A stretch of DNA of 64,000 nucleotides, from the NCBI GenBank assembly GCA_946894095.1, contig OX335643.1, forward strand, positions 7,985,036 through 8,049,035, given 5' to 3'. A model generated the notes under the pieces. That model worked only from the letters and a program-made list of their open reading frames with translations, searched no databases and had not been told where the DNA came from. The position numbers and the translations under genes were made by a program. This stretch comes from Incurvaria masculella (Eukaryota > Arthropoda > Insecta > Lepidoptera > Incurvariidae). This document shows positions 23,051 through 36,300 of the stretch, one piece after another (positions within the stretch are counted from its first letter, which is position 1; every line of letters starts with the position of its first letter).

Positions 23051-23377
23051 TTTCCTGTCTACGGCCGCCAGATGCACATGAACTTGGAGAAATAATAAAG
23101 ATTCTAGTAGTTACGGATTCTAAATCAGTCCGTACGGTCAGTCAGTCAGTCCGGCGTGAAAGTTCATGCCACGACTCTTTGGGTGCCCAAAGAGCGATGC
23201 AAAATCTAATCCTCTTTCCCAGACGTGCGCTTGCAGAGGAGGCGATCTTATATCAATCTGTGGGCAACAGTTGTTCGGAACGCGCTCGACAGATGTCATA
23301 TTTTAATATCCTGTTTTTATTGCAACGCCTTCCTCCTCCGGAGGAGCTTCAGGCCCGTGCCGCCGGGGTAGGCGTAG

Positions 23378-23917
23378 TTAAGGTGGGCCTTTCCGCTTAA
23401 CAAATGGGGAAAAAAGATCACGCCCATATTTCTTGTCAGAGATCCCAATTTTTTGTAAAAAATAGCTTTATTTGATCGAACTAGATGTCTGATTACCGTT
23501 GGCATTGTAAAATTGTGTTTGGTTTCTAAGTTATAAGGTCCGAAAGTTCGAATTGTTCGCGCGTTTTATACAATAACTTTGGAGGTGGATTATGCAATGA
23601 TATAGTAAGAACATCTTAAAAAGATTAGTCATCAGACAGCTTATTTAATCAGGATTTATAATCTATTTGGTATTTGTTAGATCTATGACTTCAGCGGTCG
23701 TGGTTTACTTTTAGCTATAAGTCGTTTTGTAATGAAAATTTTCGTAAATCTTACCAAATCATACACTATGCACATTGTCTTTTTTGTGGACATGTTGCAT
23801 CTTCCTCAACACGGAGCCCGTCTTTTTCTTTGAAACAGAGAAGGTCCCAGAGCGCAACAGCACGGTTTTGTACCGTGCCGCGAATGAGTTAGTGCAGCCG
23901 GGTTGGGCCCACCTTAA
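23378..23917 (+). mobile_element. TTAA-flanked MITE, second copy
   Basis: Same family as 8346-8971, closely similar over its length, with TTAA at both ends (23378-23381, 23914-23917). The right inverted repeat is shortened: the cccatacaaaag/gaaagaagatcacg block present on the left is missing on the right. Confidence 0.8.
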
Positions 23918-25134
23918 AGGATACCGTATGCAAATGCTTTCTGAAGAATCCCAAGTCGCTAGAAAAGCTGTAGCTGTCGTTCAGGTGGTTCAGTTGACCC
24001 ATGGATGTGTAGAAATTCACCTCCATGAGTTGACCCTGATAACTTTCGAAATTATATAAGACTTATAGGATAGGAAAATAAAGAATGCTATATGATGGGA
24101 TTTGGATAAAGCATTAGCGATTTAGCTAATTCATAGATATTTTTATTTTACCCCGACATTTTCATCAAAAAAACAACGTAGTTTTTGATGTTTTCCTAAA
24201 ACCCATATCGATAATAGCGATGCAACTTCTAGAAATTTTTGTAACTAGTATTTGCCAACTATTATCATCATGTACCAGGATATGCGTACAAACACAACGA
24301 TAGTGGCAAGGGAATTGGCATTTTTATTTTTATATGGGAACCCAACCCTATGTTTTTGGGTTTTGTGTTATGTCGATGAGGGGTTAAACATGGTTAAACG
24401 TACAAAAAAGCCACTGACACTGTAAATGAGCAGCTTCGTGTGCGGAAGGCCTTAAACAAAACACGAGGTCAGTTCGAAATACGCTAGGCACATATCCGCT
24501 GAGAACTTATCCAATAACAGCGACATATTTATTCAGCCGAGATTGTTCGTAAGGCTTCTCTTTGCTACGTGATCACAATGCAATACTATCCAATTTTAAT
24601 ACTGTACCACACATCTGCAGATGTACAAAAAGAGTCGGAAATTATAATCCCATTCACTTGCCTTGGTACAACTAGGTGTATAGCTTGGATTAACTGAAGG
24701 TATAACTCATGAGAATGCATTCGATTAAATTAACTTATTCTGTGCTGGCCATCGACATGTGCTGGCAGACAAATCGGAGCTGGCGAAGCCATGGAATGAC
24801 CGTCAATTGTGTTTGAGCGAACGTTATTTATCAACGTCGTTCCAACTCAAAAGTATTCTTGTCGCCGCGATATGCGGAGCGGCCCGCATATCGTCGCGCG
24901 CCTTTTGCCCGTCGCCTCCAACGTGCGCTCCCAGTTTATTTTCGAAATGTCCCATTGCTGCGTAATAACGAGTAAATATGAAAGCATCAATAAAAACTAC
25001 AAGGACCATGGCATCACCTTCCACCGATAAGGGTTGAATAAACGACCTGAATATACGTTAAAAACATGTTTCTGTAATATCTTGCACAAAGAATATCTAA
25101 TAAATAGTGGCGATGCGAGCCCAAATAATATAAT

Positions 25135-25352
25135 TCACAGTGCGAGCTGTTCCATGGCTCAGAATCTATTACTACTACTAGGTGATAGGGTTGGGCCCGC
25201 CCGGGATGGTGCGATCGCATTGAATGAAGATGGTCGTGAAGCGGCAATGAAAAAATGTCCATGCTTCCCTTCCAGTTTAATGTATCTGTGCTCATAAAGT
25301 GGAGGTCCGGACATGGGACATTATTGTTTCGGCAATGAGGTGTGTTGGGCTT
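25135..25352 (+). mobile_element. SINE copy truncated by a MITE
   Basis: Body from gctgttccatggctcag through ggtgtgttgggctt, then abruptly interrupted by the MITE at 25353. Confidence 0.6.
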
Positions 25353-25596
25353 CGTCAAGTTAGAAACCAAGAAACGAAAAATCGTATTATCTAATGCAGT
25401 CGGTTTCTAACTTGAACCCGCTAACATTTAATTTTACCAACTTATAAGATCCAATCGTTTAGTACTCATTTTCGAAGTTCCGTAAGTTTAGGTGACAACT
25501 GGGACTAGCAGCTCTTATTAGTACACGGATTCAATGATTTAGTACGGCTTTCACTTGGAAATAATAGACATATGAATGGGGGTTCCTAACTTGACG
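25353..25596. mobile_element. MITE with CGTCAAGTTAG terminal inverted repeats
   Basis: Left cgtcaagttagaaacc, right ggttcctaacttgacg: complementary over 16 bp with one mismatch; 244 bp; sits in a SINE. Confidence 0.6.
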
Positions 25597-25964
25597 TTTT
25601 TGCATTTTGACATTTCTAAATTTTGAAAATTATATTCTAAAAGGCCATGTTTTTAAACGTTTAGTACACAAAAAGTACGTTTAGTACGCGTTCGTATCTA
25701 TAACTACAGGACGTTGAATATTGCCCACCGATAAATTGGTGGTGTCTTGTACACACCTAGCTCTACTTAAAATCCAAAAATGTATTATGACGAACAAATA
25801 TGTGTTCTCAATTGTACAGCAGATAAATATATTTTTCACAGCGTTAGTTGTTCTAGAAAAAAATATATAAAGCTATGCGATGGCACTGTATTGCTCCCGC
25901 TGAGCAACGTGTGGTGTCTAGCACATGCAACGCTCAAGTTAAAATTAATTAATTGAATCTATTC

Positions 25965-26120
25965 ATTCAATGCCATCGTAACAACCCGGGCGGGCTTAAA
26001 CCCTACCACCTAGTAGGGGAAGGGGACCTACAGTTTTACATGGATTCGGAACCATGGAGCAGCTCGCTTTCGTGACTCGCACTTATCCAACTCCGAAAGA
26101 GAAATAAAGTGGTGCATGAA
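25965..26120 (-). mobile_element. SINE 5' half, minus orientation
   Basis: acccgggcgggcttaaaccc, ctaccacctagtaggggaag and ccgaaagagaaataaagtgg mirror the body start and the segment following the tRNA-type head. Confidence 0.6.
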
Positions 26121-26270
26121 TGGGGAGAACTTTAAGACTTTCGGTTAGTCTTTGTTTATGTTGCGCTTATTTATCTTGACCTAAATGTGTCAAGGGACGT
26201 AAGAAAGTACTTACTAGATGGGTAATTTTCGTTAGTCTTATGCTGAGATGCTTATGTGTCTAGCATTCAT

Positions 26271-26914
26271 AGGCTGAGATAAATAGTCGTAACAGAAACT
26301 GACTAACGAAAAGTAGTACTTTGTGACGTAATTTTGCATTACTTTGAGATTTCGTCCATGCAAAATGTGTCAAAGTGACGTCACAAAGTACTACTTTTCG
26401 TTAGTCTTATGCGACTATTTATCTCAGCCATAGACATTACTCGTACATGGCTTAGCCAAAGTGTGTCTTCCGACTATCAGACTATTGTTTTGTGATAAAA
26501 TGTATGGAGCGAAAGTCAAATTTGACAGTCGGAAGCCATCCTTTGGCTTAGCCAAGCACGAGCATTGTCTATGCCTGAGATAAATAGTCGTAACATAAAC
26601 TAAGGCTGAGATAAATAGTCGTAACAAAAACTAAGACTAACGAAAAGTAGTACTTTGTGACGTCACTTTGACACATTTTGTATGGACGAAATCTCAAAGT
26701 AATGCAAATTGACGTCACAAAGTACTACTTTTCGTTAGTCTTAGTTTCTGTTGCGACTATTTATCTCAGCCTAAGACTAACGAAAAGTGGTACTTTGGGA
26801 CGTCACTTCAACACATTTTATATGGACGAAATGTCAAAGTATGGCAAAATTACGTCACAAAGTAATAGTTACTTTCCGTTAGTCTTAGTTACAGTTACGA
26901 CTATTTATCTCAGT
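26271..26914. mobile_element. Cluster of near-perfect palindromic MITEs
   Basis: Copies 26271-26429, 26603-26772 and 26772-26914 each run ggctgagataaatagtcgta ... acgaaaagtagtactttgtg ... and back as the complement, so most of each copy is one hairpin (arms about 65-75 bp). A different MITE with atagaca(t/a)t(a/g)ctcgt inverted ends occupies 26430-26573. Confidence 0.65.
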
Positions 26915-27549
26915 TTATGAATCTCAGAATTAGTTTCAGTTAAAACTATTTATCTTATCCAAAGAGTATGTAATCACTCCGCTTACCTAGTAAGCATGTA
27001 TCATTAGGACCACCCATTGACCAACAAGCCTGATTCAAGCCACACGATAGCGCGCATTAGTACCTATTAGTACAATTGAACGCAATGCACCCAGTTAGTA
27101 CCACCGGTTAGTACCAATTTGGTGGAGAGACTGGCGAGCGCGCGGTCCGTTTGGAGAATCAATTTGGTGGCTCGAAAACCTCTTATTTCTCTGTCAATAT
27201 TGATTTAAGAGACGCTCTTTTTGGGTTTTAGTTCTCTGGTTTTAGTTGTCCAGCGCTGAACCTTTCACAAATTTCTCTCTCTTAACTTCTTGGGGTGATT
27301 CTGGGGGTAAATAAACGAGTTTTCTTCTAAGATTCAAGTCCCCGCAAATTTTAGGTTTAGAATTCAAAAGTTTTGCTTGGAGGGTATTTTTTTTATACTT
27401 TCAGCAAAAGGTATTTAGTTTTTATAAATCTTTGAATTTAATTAAGTATTAATCTAATCTAGGTATTTTTTTAGCTTGTAGATTTAGTGTTTACTAAACT
27501 TTTAATACGCTTTTTTTAGCCTGTAGATTCAATGTTTACTTACGGTAGT

Positions 27550-27715
27550 AAGTTCGCTTATGAATTCGGGAAGCGCAACATCGTATGTTCGTTGCACTAA
27601 ATATCGTTACGTGAAGCTCTCACGTGTTGTTGAAACTGGAACACATCGGTAGTGAGCGAATTCGTAAGCCTGACTCGCCGGCGGTACCGTCAATGTATGT
27701 AAAAGTAGCTGCCCC
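27550..27715. mobile_element. CCAGCGAGC-family MITE fragment
   Basis: agttcgcttatgaattcggg, gcgcaacatcgtatgttcgt and gagcgaattcgtaagcctga match the family interior; outer ends absent. Confidence 0.5.
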
Positions 27716-27867
27716 GCCGCTCTACGCCTTCGCCGTGGCGCCGCTTAGGGTGTTCCGACCCATACAAAGCTTTGAGGCACTTTAATGATTCAACAAAAAG
27801 TATACAAGTGGGCTCACGTAATTTCTTCCCGTGCGTGTGGTAAGAGACCACTAAGAGATTAATCTTT

Positions 27868-28120
27868 CGTTGTTCGGATTCCATATTCAAAGGTCCCTTT
27901 ACTTACATCCTAGGTAGTGGGGTTAATCTCACCTGAGTTGGTACCATCGCACTGAATGAACGATCGTGGAAAAGGCAATCAGTTTAATTCATCCACTTAA
28001 ATGTATCCGTGCAGCATAAGGAAAATCATGGCATGGCGTCTAGTTCCCATGAGGTGTGTTGAGCTAATATCGTTATAAGCTAACCACGTCCATAAACTGA
28101 AACTGAAACTGAGTCACATA
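27868..28120 (+). mobile_element. SINE body/tail copy
   Basis: gttcggattccatattcaaa, ggtaccatcgcactgaatga and tagttcccatgaggtgtgtt match the family. Confidence 0.6.
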
Positions 28121-28184
28121 AGAGTACTAGTTGAGGTTTGTCAGCCTCGGTAACAGATGCATCGATAAGCTGGGTGAAGCGACT

Positions 28185-28400
28185 CTGAGCACGGGTGGTT
28201 CGAGTTCCGCGTAAAACTGTAGGCCCTCTTCCTTATTGATACCAAGGTGGTAAGATTAATACCGCCCGGGTTGGTACCATCGCATTGAACGCACAATGGT
28301 CGAAGCAGCAATGAAAATTGTCCGTGTTTTCCACCCAGTCCAACGTAGCCGAGCAATATAAGGAAGGTCCTGGCATTGCACCTAATTCCCATGTGGTGTT
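28185..28400 (+). mobile_element. SINE body copy, tail truncated
   Basis: ggtggttcgagttccgcg, gcccgggttggtaccatcgc and aaggtcctggcattgcacct match; ends at tcccatgtggtg. Confidence 0.6.
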
Positions 28401-29984
28401 CAGCCTGGCTCCGTTCAGAGACCCTAGTCCCTCTGTCACCTGAATTGGCGTTTACGGCAAACCGATCGACTGGCGTTTTAAAATGTATGGAGAAATTGAA
28501 GAGCGCGCGCAGTGGGCGCATTTGCGAGTCCGAGTTTGATTTGACAGCTTACTCACCGGGGCAGCGCCGTGAATACGTCGACATTGCCGTTTACGCCGAC
28601 TCCGCGTTTACATACAAATCGGAAGTCCGAGTTTGACTTTGACATATTGAAGAAGTAAAGCCACAGAATATCTTGTAAAAACTTGTTTACGTAACTTCGA
28701 AGTTCCGTTAACGCCAATTTAGTTGAGAACTCGGACTGACAACTCAGGTCAATTTAGTTTTGGACAATCGAGCGGACCCCGTTAAAATGCGCCCTTGGCC
28801 CCGAGCCACCGCGTCGTATCCCCTGCCTGCGCTATACATCGTTTAGCGTTCATTTTGGCCTCTTTTGGCACCTGAAGATATTTATACAGGATCAACTAAA
28901 GTTGCTCAACTTGCAGCAAAATCTGTCGATTTCGTCGTCACGTCAACATCCAACAATCTCCGGGAACATGGTTTATACATAAGTAAGGAACCATTCATGG
29001 AGCAATCAATTGCCCGCAAGTGGCAAGCACGTGCACCAATACGTGGCGATTCGATAAACAACTCACCGGCGACACGAAAAGTATGGAGCGATGTGGAGAA
29101 ATATCGCTCCATATCGCTGGGACAATTGCCGAAAATGTATTGGGGTTGCTCTAAATTGCTCCACTATGTTCGGCAACAGTTACCCAGCAATGAATTGCTT
29201 CAAAAATTGCCCGTGTACGGGCAGCTTTAGGGTCGTAGCGTGATGTTAAATAGCCTATAACATTCCTCAAGAATTGGGATATTATATGCAAAAGTACCTT
29301 TTCAAATCCGAGTGACCAAACTTTTCAGCTTTTATTTGGCTTTATAATATTAAGTATATACAAGAACATCAGAACAGGTAATAGATTTATCCGATTGCCA
29401 CCTGTATTTTTGTATAAGAACTGTGGAGGAAGCTTGGTACTCTTTAAATACAGTTGCATATATTTCTGTAGCACCGAGGTGACTCAAGATAAATCCGAAT
29501 GCCAAAGCCGAAAGTAACGAGGCACTTCAGGAAACGCTAAATTAGTTCAATCTTCGAAATCGGCGTTTGTGAATTCAAGAGACTGGCTCTCAAACATGCG
29601 CCTAGAGTAGAGACGTAGCAAGGAGGGGGGGTCTGGATAGAATATTGTACAAGTTTTGAGGTGGATTCGATGAACGACTTATTCGAGGTTCGGCTGAGTT
29701 GCGGCCTCAACTTTCATGTAACGAAATCGTGTACCGTGCGAAGCGTACTCTATGTTATGATAGCGTGGGCTTGCCCTAATGTATCGGGTACCTTTGTTTT
29801 GAGCGCATGCACAGTCCGGCGTGAGCAGGCCAGGAGCAAAGGGCCGATTTTGACCCGTCACCTCGATTTTGATCTTTTACAAATCACGAAAACATCCGGC
29901 GAACGGCCGGTAGGTCGTGCTTCTGCAATTTGTTCCTGTTTGTGTGTCTTTAGACTCGCCTCGCCGTTCGATAATCGAGGTGAG

Positions 29985-30180
29985 TCACATTGGGCGCGGT
30001 CGGGTTCAGGACGGGAGCCAGTTTTTCGACTGTCGGGAATGGCTATAGTTCAGATTTTACGTATAAATGTAGGACACTTTCCTTACTTACTAGGTTGTAG
30101 GGTTATTCCTGCACAGCAGCATTAAAAAATTTACCGATTTTTCCATTCAGTTATATGTAGCCGTTCTTTTTTATTTGATT
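29985..30180 (+). mobile_element. Degenerate 5S-type SINE just upstream of PREP exon 1
   Basis: gggcgcggtcgggttcaggacg keeps the 5S-like order; then ggacactttccttacttact and ccattcagttatatgtagcc of the body. Confidence 0.5.
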
Positions 30181-30350
30181 TAAAAGTTTAGCATTTAAGT
30201 TCGCAGGACTTCATCAATTTAAAGCAATCAACGGAAGATGGAGCCTGAATACATGATTATCGACGGCGGTAATAATGTCCGTTGGTGTTTGTTATTGTTG
30301 CAGATGGCGCAGCGGTAGGGCGCGGGCGGCGGCGGCGGCGCGGCGGCGAC

Positions 30351-33300
30351 ATGCAGGGCGCCGGCGGGGCGCCTGCCGCGGACGCCGGCGACGCGGACCA
30401 GGCGCAATTCGAGGCCGACAAGCGGGCTGTCTACAAGTACGTGCTTACTCGCCGCAACGTACCTCCAGCACTTTGTGATCATGTGTCCGGCTCGAAGGAC
30501 TGTGCTTCCAGCGCATTGGGGTCGTGTGTCCGGCTCGAAGAACCGTGCCGCCAGCACTTTGCGATCATGTGTCCGGCTCGAAGAACTGTGCTCCCAGCGA
30601 CCACCACGCCCTATCCACCCACAGAAATCGGAAATAATTCAGATTTTTGTGTATCCACCTCACCTCGCGACACTAGCGGTGGTCTGGTGCTCTGATCCTC
30701 TGCGGTGGGTACTCCGGATATAGTTTGGATAGGGAGGAATAAGAGATGCAATCTCCGCAGAGCAAGGTCGGCAAGTATCCTGTAGAACAGACTGAGGGAA
30801 TCTACAAACCGTCTGTGGCTCAGGGACTCCACGCCAACGGCGAGTTGTGGGACACCAACAAGACGGAAATAATACGTGGTTCCTTACACAGTCCTGATTC
30901 CTCCCCACGTCGCCCAGAAACTTCACTGATGCAGAGCTTTCGCCGTAGGCACCCGCTGTTCCCGCTGCTGGCGCTGCTGCTGGAGCGGTGCGAGCAGGCG
31001 ACGGCGGGCGCGGAGCCGCCGGCCGCCGACGCGTTCGGCGCCGACCTGCAGGCTTTCGTGCAGCACCAGCGGCGCGACCGGCGCCCCTTCCTCGTCGACG
31101 ACCCCGAGATCGACGGCCTCATGATCAAGTCGATCCAGGTATACCACGGAGGATTGAGGTAGAGAGATGTTTTTAACTCAAATTACTAAGGATCGCAGCG
31201 TGACACTGTGCGGGGAAGCGGGGGGAAAATCGCTTCATGGTGGGGTCATGCACCGCCCATTTTTGCGAAATCCATCTACGGGAAGAATCGATATTCTGGT
31301 AGCAGCTATTCCGAGAGCTATTCTTAGTGGTTACAAGACTACAACTAGATGGCGTCTTTTAAATTTTACTGTGTGTTTTTTCTATAAAACCTTCGAAATT
31401 TAAATCTATGCCTTCGCGCGGATTCAAATAATTTTAATTTAAAAATGTAATAAAAATTTGCATCATGAGATCAACATTTCTTACCGTAAAAAGAAAATGA
31501 TAGCGCGCCATCTATCGGCACATAGCGAGAGCGATACATCGATACAATGCTCGAATATTGACTCAAATTATAAAAAAATATGAGGTGTTTTACTGACAAA
31601 TAAAACGTAATTCCAACTACAAACTTTAGATTATTTTGTCCTGTGTAACGTTTGCAACATTTTATACAAAATCTTCTGAGTCAGACCTCATTATTCTGAG
31701 TCAGATCACATTATTCTAAGTCAGACCACATTATTCTCAGTCAGACCACATTATTCTGAATAATGAAGAAATTCCAATACGGACGGACGAGGGTGGCGAC
31801 CGAAAATCATCCGCACATTTTAGTGAAAATACAAGGCGGCAGCCAGTTCGTTCGCTTACGAGTACGGGACGCGCAACATCGAATGTTCGTTACACTAAAT
31901 GGGTCCTGGGTAGTTCTACGTGTCGTGGGAAGTCGAGAACATCAGGAGTGAGCGAATTCGTAAGCGAACTAACTGGCTCTCAGTATAAATACCATCAAAA
32001 CGCTTACGTTCCTGTCTTTCCTAACTCGATGTTCTGTGTGCACCATCAAAATATATATATATGTATAAATGGATAATACTTTTAGATCTGCACTGATTTC
32101 CTTCTAATATAGTAATATAAAAAAATTTAAAAAATCTTTATTTACTCCTTCTAACAGTGGTTACACTCTACCTACCAACGTTTGGCGTGTAGAGAGAGGC
32201 ACATGGCGGCAGACAGAAAGAAGTAGGCCTTTTCCTATATGTTAAATTAACCAATATCTCCAACCTACCGAAGTTTGCGATTGGTGTCGCGTGTGCAGGT
32301 GCTGAGGATCCATCTGCTGGAGTTGGAGAAGGTGCAGGAGCTGTGCCGGGACTTCTGCGGCCGCTACATCGCCTGCCTCAAGAGCAAGATGCAGAGCGAG
32401 AACCTCCTCCGCACCGACTACTCCGCCAGTGAGTGACAATGTCATGACATGACATCTACTTTCGTCAGGGTCTCCGCTGCTAAACTCACTTCCATTCAGC
32501 ATCTGACAATCGCTGACTACCCACTGTAGAGACTATATCAAGACAGATCAATTTGAGGCTCAGTTTTCCGAGTTTTCGCCGATTTAATCTGACGATACTA
32601 ATATGTTTTGTTCATCATCCATACGCAGTACACTGCCCTCGGATTTGTCTTATTTTATAATTAGCCAGTTCATCAATCATAGTGAAGAATAACTGCCAAG
32701 ACATTACGCTGGAAAAAATTTCAACGTCCACTAAGTCTAAGTTTTAAAAAAGAATTGCCACTGCTTACAGTTGCAATTCCTTGTAACAACTAGCGTGAAT
32801 CCCCGATCCGTCCATGCAACACTTTCTTTCTCTTTCTGAGTTGGATGAGTACACGTTACGAATGGAAGGTTCGGAATCTATGTAAAACTGTAGGTCCCCT
32901 TCCCCTACTAGGTGGTAGGGTTAAGCTCGCCCGCATTGGATGAAAACATGGTCAAAGAGGCAATGAAAATGGTAAATGTTTTCCATTCGTTCAATGTAGC
33001 CATGCTAATAAAGGGAAGGTACCGGCTACTGCACTTAATTCCTTCGGAAATGCGGTGTGTTGGACTAATATTATGACGGTGGGTGTGGTATTTTCCATCC
33101 ATGTCCAAACACATAAAATATAGTTGGCTTTTCGAGCACCTTTTGTCTCACACAGCCACCTATACCGATTTTTTATTTTATAAAAGTTTTAATACGTAAT
33201 GTTACTAAGGTTTTTCAAAGTGTTGTCCCAAATTCCAGGTGGCGTTGAGAGCAACAACAACCTGTCAGGGAGCCTGGACGACCATTCCAGTACCTCCAAT

Positions 33301-36300
33301 TCTCCGCAGTACCAGGTTAGTTAGGTTTGTTGCAGTTCTACTATTTCAATTGTCCCATCTTCCTTACTCATCTATCTCTAGAAAGACTCTGCTAATTATT
33401 AAGGGTATTAAATAAAATGTTCAGGTACACTTTGATTAATTAGTATTTACTGCAATACTATACACTCGATATATGGCTGCGATATAGGTATGTATAGGCG
33501 TGGTACGGTGTTATCGGCGCAGCGATGCGCAAGCGACTGCCACGGCGGCGGCGGCGGCGGCGGCGGCGACGCCCTTCGGTGAGGTTAGGGGATGTTAAGT
33601 GGTCCCACACACACACACTTTAACATTCGGCCGTCCTGACAATAGCCGCTTCCATGTGGCTTGGTCAGTTTGTTATTGCCGTGATCTTCCCCTGCAACAA
33701 GGATAGCGGACACAACCTGAGAATCATAGTTCTCTCATCCATCGAATGGGTTTTCAAAACATCAACAGAAACAACAGATTTATGAAAACACAGTAAGCAT
33801 TTAGATAATCTAGTTTCTTCTAAAGAACATATATGGTCTTTAGATGTGTTTTTATTGACTCGCAAGTATTATATGAACGATGAGATATATTCTTCTTTTT
33901 CAACTGCAGGTAACGAAAACCATCATTTTGAAACATAACACAGCGGTTAGTTTTTTTTAAAATATAAGTAGCACACAATTCAGACAATTTGACTTTATTC
34001 AAGCATTCCTATAGTTGTTTATTTTCAGTAGGTAAGGTAATATACAGGATCACACAGCATTTAGCTGACTTCTTCCTTAACGACAGCTCCGAAAGATATC
34101 TGTTTTTTTTTATCGTCTCAATAGTATGAATTACTGACTTTAATTTTAAGTTACTTCCAGCGAAGATTATTTCAAAGATCCCACAGCATTCCAACCAGTG
34201 GCTTTCGTTCTAACTATTTAATATAATATGAAAGATCACACAGCATGTATACAATCCAACTTTCTCCTAAACTGCAACTAGACATAACTATCCGAACGAT
34301 CACACATTATTCAGATAGGAGATTTTTTTTTATCTGCTCTCAGCCAATATTGTTTGAAAGATCACACAGCATTCAAACAATAGACTTTTCTTCTATGTGG
34401 TCAATTTTATCTGAAAGATCACGCAGCATCTAGATAAATCGACTTCCTTAATCTGAAGATCACACAGCATTCAGATACATTACTTCTTTTGAATCGGCCA
34501 CTACTCACGATTATCCGAAAGATCACACAGCATTCAGATAATAGACTTTGTTTTGTTTTTATTAACGTGCTTCCAGCCAATATTGTTTGAAAGATCACAC
34601 AGCATTCAAACAATAGGCTTTTCTTCTATGTAGTCAATTTTATCTGAAAGATCACACAGCATCCAGACAAATCGACTTCCTTAATCTGAAGATCACACAG
34701 CATTCAGATATATTACTTCTTTTGAATCGGCCACTATTCACGACTATCCGAAAGATCACACAGCATTCAGATAATGTATTTTTTTATTTTTTTTAGTAAC
34801 GTGCTTCCAGCCAAGATTCTCTGTGATCACACAGCATTCGGAGAGTTGGCTCTTTGTAACTTGCAAATATAGTCTGAAAGATCACACAGCATTCAGATTT
34901 TTTTTTTTTGGTTAGCCATAATTGATTGAAAGATCACACAGCATTCAAACAATTAATTGGATCTCCTTCTGATTATTCACAATTATCTGAAAGGTCACAC
35001 AGCATTCAGACAATTTGACTTTGTTTGCTTTTAGCCAAGATTTTCTGAAAGATCACACAGCATTCAGAGAGTTGACATTTTATAACTTGCAACTGTTAAT
35101 GTTAAATTAAGTTAATTCCATAGATTAAGCCAAATACCTTTTCAAGTTAATTTATTTTTCAATACAGGTGAATAAACTATTTCTTTCTTTCTTTATTTCA
35201 AATATAATCTGAAAGATCACACAGCATTCAGAAAATATTGTTTTTCTAGGCCAGCCAATATTGTCTGAAAGATTACACAGTATTCAAACAATTGGCTCTC
35301 TCTCTGATTAGTTACAATTATCTGAAAGATCACACAGCATTCAGACAATTGACTCTCCTGATTAGTCACGATTATCTGAAAGATCACACAGCATTCAGAC
35401 AATTTGTCGTTGTTTGCCCTTAGCCAAGATTTTCTGAAAGATCACACAGCATTCAGAGAGTTGGCTTCTTATAACTTGCAAATATAATCTGAAAGATCAC
35501 ACAGCATTCAGATTATTTTTTTTCTTTTTGCTTGGCCAGCCAACATTGTCTGAAAGATCACACAGCATTCAAACAATTGGCTTTACTTCTGACCAGTCAC
35601 GATAGTCTGAAAGATCACACAGCATTCAGACAATTTATTTTAATTATATGATATTATCTGAAAGATCACACAGCATTCAGATAGTTGTATTTATTTTTAA
35701 ACAGTCAAGATTATCTGAGAGATTACACCGTATTCAGATAACCGGACTTCCTCTAAAACCGAAACAAGTCACAATTATCCGTAAGTTCACACAGCATTCG
35801 GATGATTTCCCCATTTTTTCTAGTTAAGATTATCTGGATTAAGCAAAAATATTCCAAAGGGCGTACAATAATGGGAGGTATGTGTTTCAAGGGATTATCA
35901 GAATGTCCACAAAGCAGTTGGACCTAATTATGCCTAATTAAATCATAAAAATATTTAAACACTTGAGTGCACCAGTTGACTTGTCTTCCTTTCCTTGTTA
36001 AGATGTATGATGGAAAGCGATAATTTTAATACACTGGACCTCTTAACTTGCCCTATTTTTGGAACCTAACGAAATTCAAGGTAATTTTTCGCCTTTCCAC
36101 ATTTCACCATCAGTCATGAGGCAATGTGGAACTTTATTTTCTACCACGTGAAGTTCCTCTAAGCATGATAACCAGTTATTTATTTTGATTGTTATTTCAA
36201 ACTTATTATAATTCAGTTTCCAAGCTTTTTTTATTAAAAAGTTCCAAAGTTTTGTTCTAAGCTTCAGTTTTTTAATTCACTGCTGAAATATGATAACAAA

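Noticed and set aside
22885..23400. 171-codon plus-strand open frame
   Set aside because: It spans a decayed LINE end in reverse and runs into the MITE; not a gene.
29661..30125. 154-codon open frame upstream of PREP
   Set aside because: Its second half is the degenerate 5S-type SINE; no domain recognised in the first half.
30282..30695. Upstream and read-through extension of PREP exon 1 (137-codon frame)
   Set aside because: The frame continues past a good donor into the 43-bp minisatellite; homology stops at VYK, so the exon ends at 30436.
34245..35402. Minus- and plus-strand open frames across the hairpin array (repeating [10 protein letters not shown])
   Set aside because: They arise from reading the repeated core; frames break between units and the same repeat reads differently in each.
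34040..35810. CRISPR array
   Set aside because: Repeat-spacer appearance is superficial: spacers are similar to each other, spacing is irregular, and the setting is an insect gene intron.
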